Shown here piece after piece: positions 61,737 through 64,000 of a DNA stretch of 64,000 bases (its first letter is position 1; the number at the start of each line of letters is the position of its first letter). The notes beneath the pieces were generated by a model that was not told where the DNA came from, searched no databases, and saw only the letters and a list, made by a program, of their open reading frames with translations. A program made the position numbers and the translations under genes. The stretch is from JAEZPW01 sp035629075 (GTDB taxonomy: Bacteria > Acidobacteriota > Terriglobia > Terriglobales > Acidobacteriaceae). The stretch spans positions 62,001 to 126,000 of the forward strand of contig DASPIK010000024.1 in NCBI GenBank assembly GCA_035629075.1, given 5' to 3'.

Positions 61737-63935
61737 ATGAAGAGGCGTGTTCCGCTCCGTTTCATATTCGCCGCGTACGTTGTGGCGTTCGCAATTGTGG
61801 TGCCTGCGCTCGCACAGCAGGCCGATAACCAGCCGCGTCCGTGGATGAACACGGCGCTCTCCTCAGAAGAGCGGGCGAATCTTGTCGTTAAGGAGATGAC
61901 GCTCGACGAGAAGATCAACATGGTGCATGGCCAAGGCATGCCGGGCTGGCCTAGCCGCGTGATGCCGTTTGCGCATTTGGGCAACGGGGGCGCTGGCCTG
62001 GTGATCGGTGTTCCGCGGCTTGGAATTCCGAACATCCAGATGAGCGACGCGGCATACGGCGTTCGCGCGAGCGCTGCGAATGGTCGCTACTCGACCGCCT
62101 TACCGTCGCCTCTCGCGTCTGCGGCCAGTTGGGACACGCAGGGCGCTTGCGAATACGGTGCGCTGATCGGGCGCGAACTCCGCGCGCAGGGCTACAACAT
62201 GAGCCTTGGCGGAGGCGTGAACCTGGCCCGCGAACTTCGCAACGGCCGAACGTTCGAGTATCTGGGCGAGGACCCGATCCTCGCCGGCGAGCTGGTCGGA
62301 AATCGCATCAAGTGCGAACGGGCGCAAAAAGTCATCGCCGACATTAAGCACTTCGCCGTCAACGATCAGGAAAGCGGGCGGAACGAGGTTGATTCCGTCA
62401 TCGGCATACGCGCACTTCGCCAGACCGACCTGCTTGCCTTCCAGATCGGCATTTCAATCGGAGAGCCGGGCGCGGTTATGTGTTCGTACAACGCCGTCAA
62501 CGGCGACTACGGCTGCGAGAACAAGTTCCTGCTTACAGACGTCCTCAGGAGAGACTGGGGCTTCAAGGGATTCGTGGTCTCCGATTGGGGCGGGACGCAC
62601 AGCGTTGAAAAAGCGTCAGCTGCAGGGCTCGACAACGAGCAGCCGCTGGACGACTTCTACGGTGACAAGCTGAAGGCAGCCGTGCAGGCGGGCAAGGTCC
62701 CAATGGCCGAACTGGATGAGCACGTGCGCCGCATACTTTATGCCCAGTTTGAAGCCGGCATCGTCGATCATCCCGTACAGAAGAGCGTGATCGATCCGGA
62801 ACTTGGACTGGAAGTCGCGCGCAGGCTCTCGGAGCAGAGCATAGTTCTTCTGAAGAACGAAAAGAGCGTTTTGCCGCTGGATCGCTCGAAGCTGCGCTCG
62901 ATTGCGATCATTGGACACAACGCTGACACCGGCATGATTTCCGGCGGTGGCTCGGCGCAGGTAGACCCACCGGGACGTCCGGCTCCGCAATGGCTCGAGC
63001 ATGTATGGTTCCCGACCTCGCCTATGAAGGCAGTCAAAGCGAAGGCACCCGGAGCGAACGTGCAGTTTGACTCGGGAGCTGATCCGGCGAAGGCGGCTGC
63101 CGTTGCGAAGCAAGCCGATGTCGCCATCGTGTTCGCGCACCAGTGGATCAGCGAGGGAATGGATCTGCCGAACCTGTCGCTGCCCGACAATCAGGATGCC
63201 CTGATTCAGGCAGTCGCAGCGGCGAATCCGCGGACCATCGTTGTGCTAGAGACGGGTACCGCTGTGACGATGCCGTGGATCGATCAGGTTAGCGGCGTGG
63301 TCGAGGCGTGGTATGCCGGTTCGAAGGGCCACGAGGCGGTTGCAAACGTGCTCTTCGGCGACGTGAACCCAAGCGCGAAGCTGCCGATCACGTTCCCACG
63401 CAGCGAAGCCGATATGCCGAAGCCGCAGCTTGTGGTGCCTCCTCTGGGCGCGACGGGCTCAGAAGCCGTCATGAGGACCGGCGTCGCTAAGCCCACGTTC
63501 GAAGTGCGCTACGACGAAGGGCTGAAAGTCGGCTACAAGTGGTACGACGCCGAGAACAAGCCCGTTCTCTTCCCCTTCGGCCACGGACTGTCGTACACGA
63601 CCTACTCCTATTCGGGACTGAAAGTCACGCCGGGTAAGCAGACGAGCGTGACGTTCACCGTCAAAAATACGGGCAAGCGCGCCGGAGCCGAGATCGCGCA
63701 GGTTTACGCCGCACTTCCCGCAAGCGCGGGTGAACCGCCGAAGCGCCTTGTCGGCTGGAGCAAGGTCGAACTGAAACCGGGCGAGAGCAAGCAGGTCAGC
63801 GTGAGCATCGATCCGTTGTATCTGTCGATCTGGGAAGAATCGCAGAACGGGTGGAAGCTCGTGCCCGGCAGCTACAAGTTCATGGTAGGCGGATCGTCGC
63901 AGAGCCTGCCGCTGAACGCGTCGGCAGAGTTGTAG
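61737..63935 (+). CDS. Exported glycoside hydrolase family 3 (beta-glucosidase-like)
   Basis: 732 residues from ATG 61737. Signal peptide about 1-26 (ending PALAQQ). GH3 N-domain: 'EMTLDEKINMVHGQGMPGWP', 'VIADIKHFAVNDQESGRNEV' (His and conserved substrate-contact region) and 'GFVVSDWGGTHSVEKASAAG', whose Asp is the nucleophile. The GH3 C-domain and a fibronectin III-like end ('VTFTVKNTGKRAGAEIAQVY') complete it. It releases terminal beta-linked sugars from oligosaccharides, probably in the periplasm. The following hairpin serves as terminator. Confidence 0.95.
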   Translation: MKRRVPLRFIFAAYVVAFAIVVPALAQQADNQPRPWMNTALSSEERANLVVKEMTLDEKINMVHGQGMPGWPSRVMPFAHLGNGGAGLVIGVPRLGIPNIQMSDAAYGVRASAANGRYSTALPSPLASAASWDTQGACEYGALIGRELRAQGYNMSLGGGVNLARELRNGRTFEYLGEDPILAGELVGNRIKCERAQKVIADIKHFAVNDQESGRNEVDSVIGIRALRQTDLLAFQIGISIGEPGAVMCSYNAVNGDYGCENKFLLTDVLRRDWGFKGFVVSDWGGTHSVEKASAAGLDNEQPLDDFYGDKLKAAVQAGKVPMAELDEHVRRILYAQFEAGIVDHPVQKSVIDPELGLEVARRLSEQSIVLLKNEKSVLPLDRSKLRSIAIIGHNADTGMISGGGSAQVDPPGRPAPQWLEHVWFPTSPMKAVKAKAPGANVQFDSGADPAKAAAVAKQADVAIVFAHQWISEGMDLPNLSLPDNQDALIQAVAAANPRTIVVLETGTAVTMPWIDQVSGVVEAWYAGSKGHEAVANVLFGDVNPSAKLPITFPRSEADMPKPQLVVPPLGATGSEAVMRTGVAKPTFEVRYDEGLKVGYKWYDAENKPVLFPFGHGLSYTTYSYSGLKVTPGKQTSVTFTVKNTGKRAGAEIAQVYAALPASAGEPPKRLVGWSKVELKPGESKQVSVSIDPLYLSIWEESQNGWKLVPGSYKFMVGGSSQSLPLNASAEL

Positions 63936-63971
63936 TAAACAGCTGTGGCATTCTGCATTCAGCAACAGTAG

Positions 63972-64000
63972 AGCCATGCCGCTGATGGGCGGCATGGCTT
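63972..64000 (+). terminator. Hairpin at the right edge after the GH3 gene
   Basis: AGCCATGCCGC (63972-63982) and GCGGCATGGCT (63989-63999) form an 11-bp perfect stem with a six-base loop; the window ends at its second base of T. Probable intrinsic terminator, tail not visible. Confidence 0.75.

Overview
The window looks like a chromosomal segment of a GC-rich (about 58-60% by eye) Gram-negative bacterium, most likely an acidobacterium (Acidobacteriota, Terriglobia-like). The evidence is the mix of families: a TonB/ExbB/ExbD/ExbD module, tgt-yajC-secD-secF, DUF4142 and DUF5715 proteins, many secreted proteins of unknown function and a relic of a MacB/FtsX-type permease. The taxonomic call is inference; no rRNA or tRNA gene was recognised here.

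Layout. 1-3900 (minus): energy-transduction operon tonB-exbB-exbD-exbD followed by a TPR lipoprotein that runs off the left edge. 4050-9020 (minus): secF, secD, yajC and tgt. 9350-10610 (plus): a Ser/Gly/Gln-rich exported protein with a C-terminal membrane anchor, followed six bases later by a small exosortase-family enzyme; this looks like a dedicated sorting pair. 10630-20490: DUF1761, amidohydrolase, RidA, rsmD, an M50/CBS protease, and a serine-type operon (membrane protein, class V aminotransferase, serA). 20900-31800: rpmE, pgi, a solo hydantoinase B, DinB and DUF2071 proteins, a PASTA protein, a class III aminotransferase, a peptidoglycan-binding protein and a thioesterase. 32000-38250: GDSL lipoprotein, D-aminoacylase-like protein, a frameshifted secreted gene, and selD, which appears to encode a selenocysteine at its active site through an in-frame UGA. 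38400-46900: rpmB, FKBP, RidA, stress-type PRC-barrel and BON proteins, an NmrA-like protein, a methyltransferase and an FAD oxidoreductase. 47200-50220: the most accessory-looking stretch, with a GIY-YIG nuclease between two copies of a ~155-bp palindromic repeat and then a lower-GC two-gene cassette (soluble protein plus four-helix membrane protein) whose plan resembles lambda RexA/RexB. 50370-64000: gyrA, DUF5715, DinB, two tandem secreted proteins sharing a C-terminal domain with a third at 43.6 kb, a GT39-like membrane protein, tandem DUF4142 proteins, PilZ, an NHL propeller and a GH3 beta-glucosidase.

The strongest unusual signals are: (1) selD with Sec18 and a hairpin just downstream; (2) the exosortase/substrate pair; (3) in-frame ~220-bp insertions in tgt and in the hydantoinase B gene, both edged by short tandem arrays (8-bp and 9-bp units) in inverted orientation, with related arrays between genes elsewhere; (4) the GIY-YIG gene bracketed by palindromic repeats; and (5) the RexAB-like cassette. 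None could be tested by database search here.
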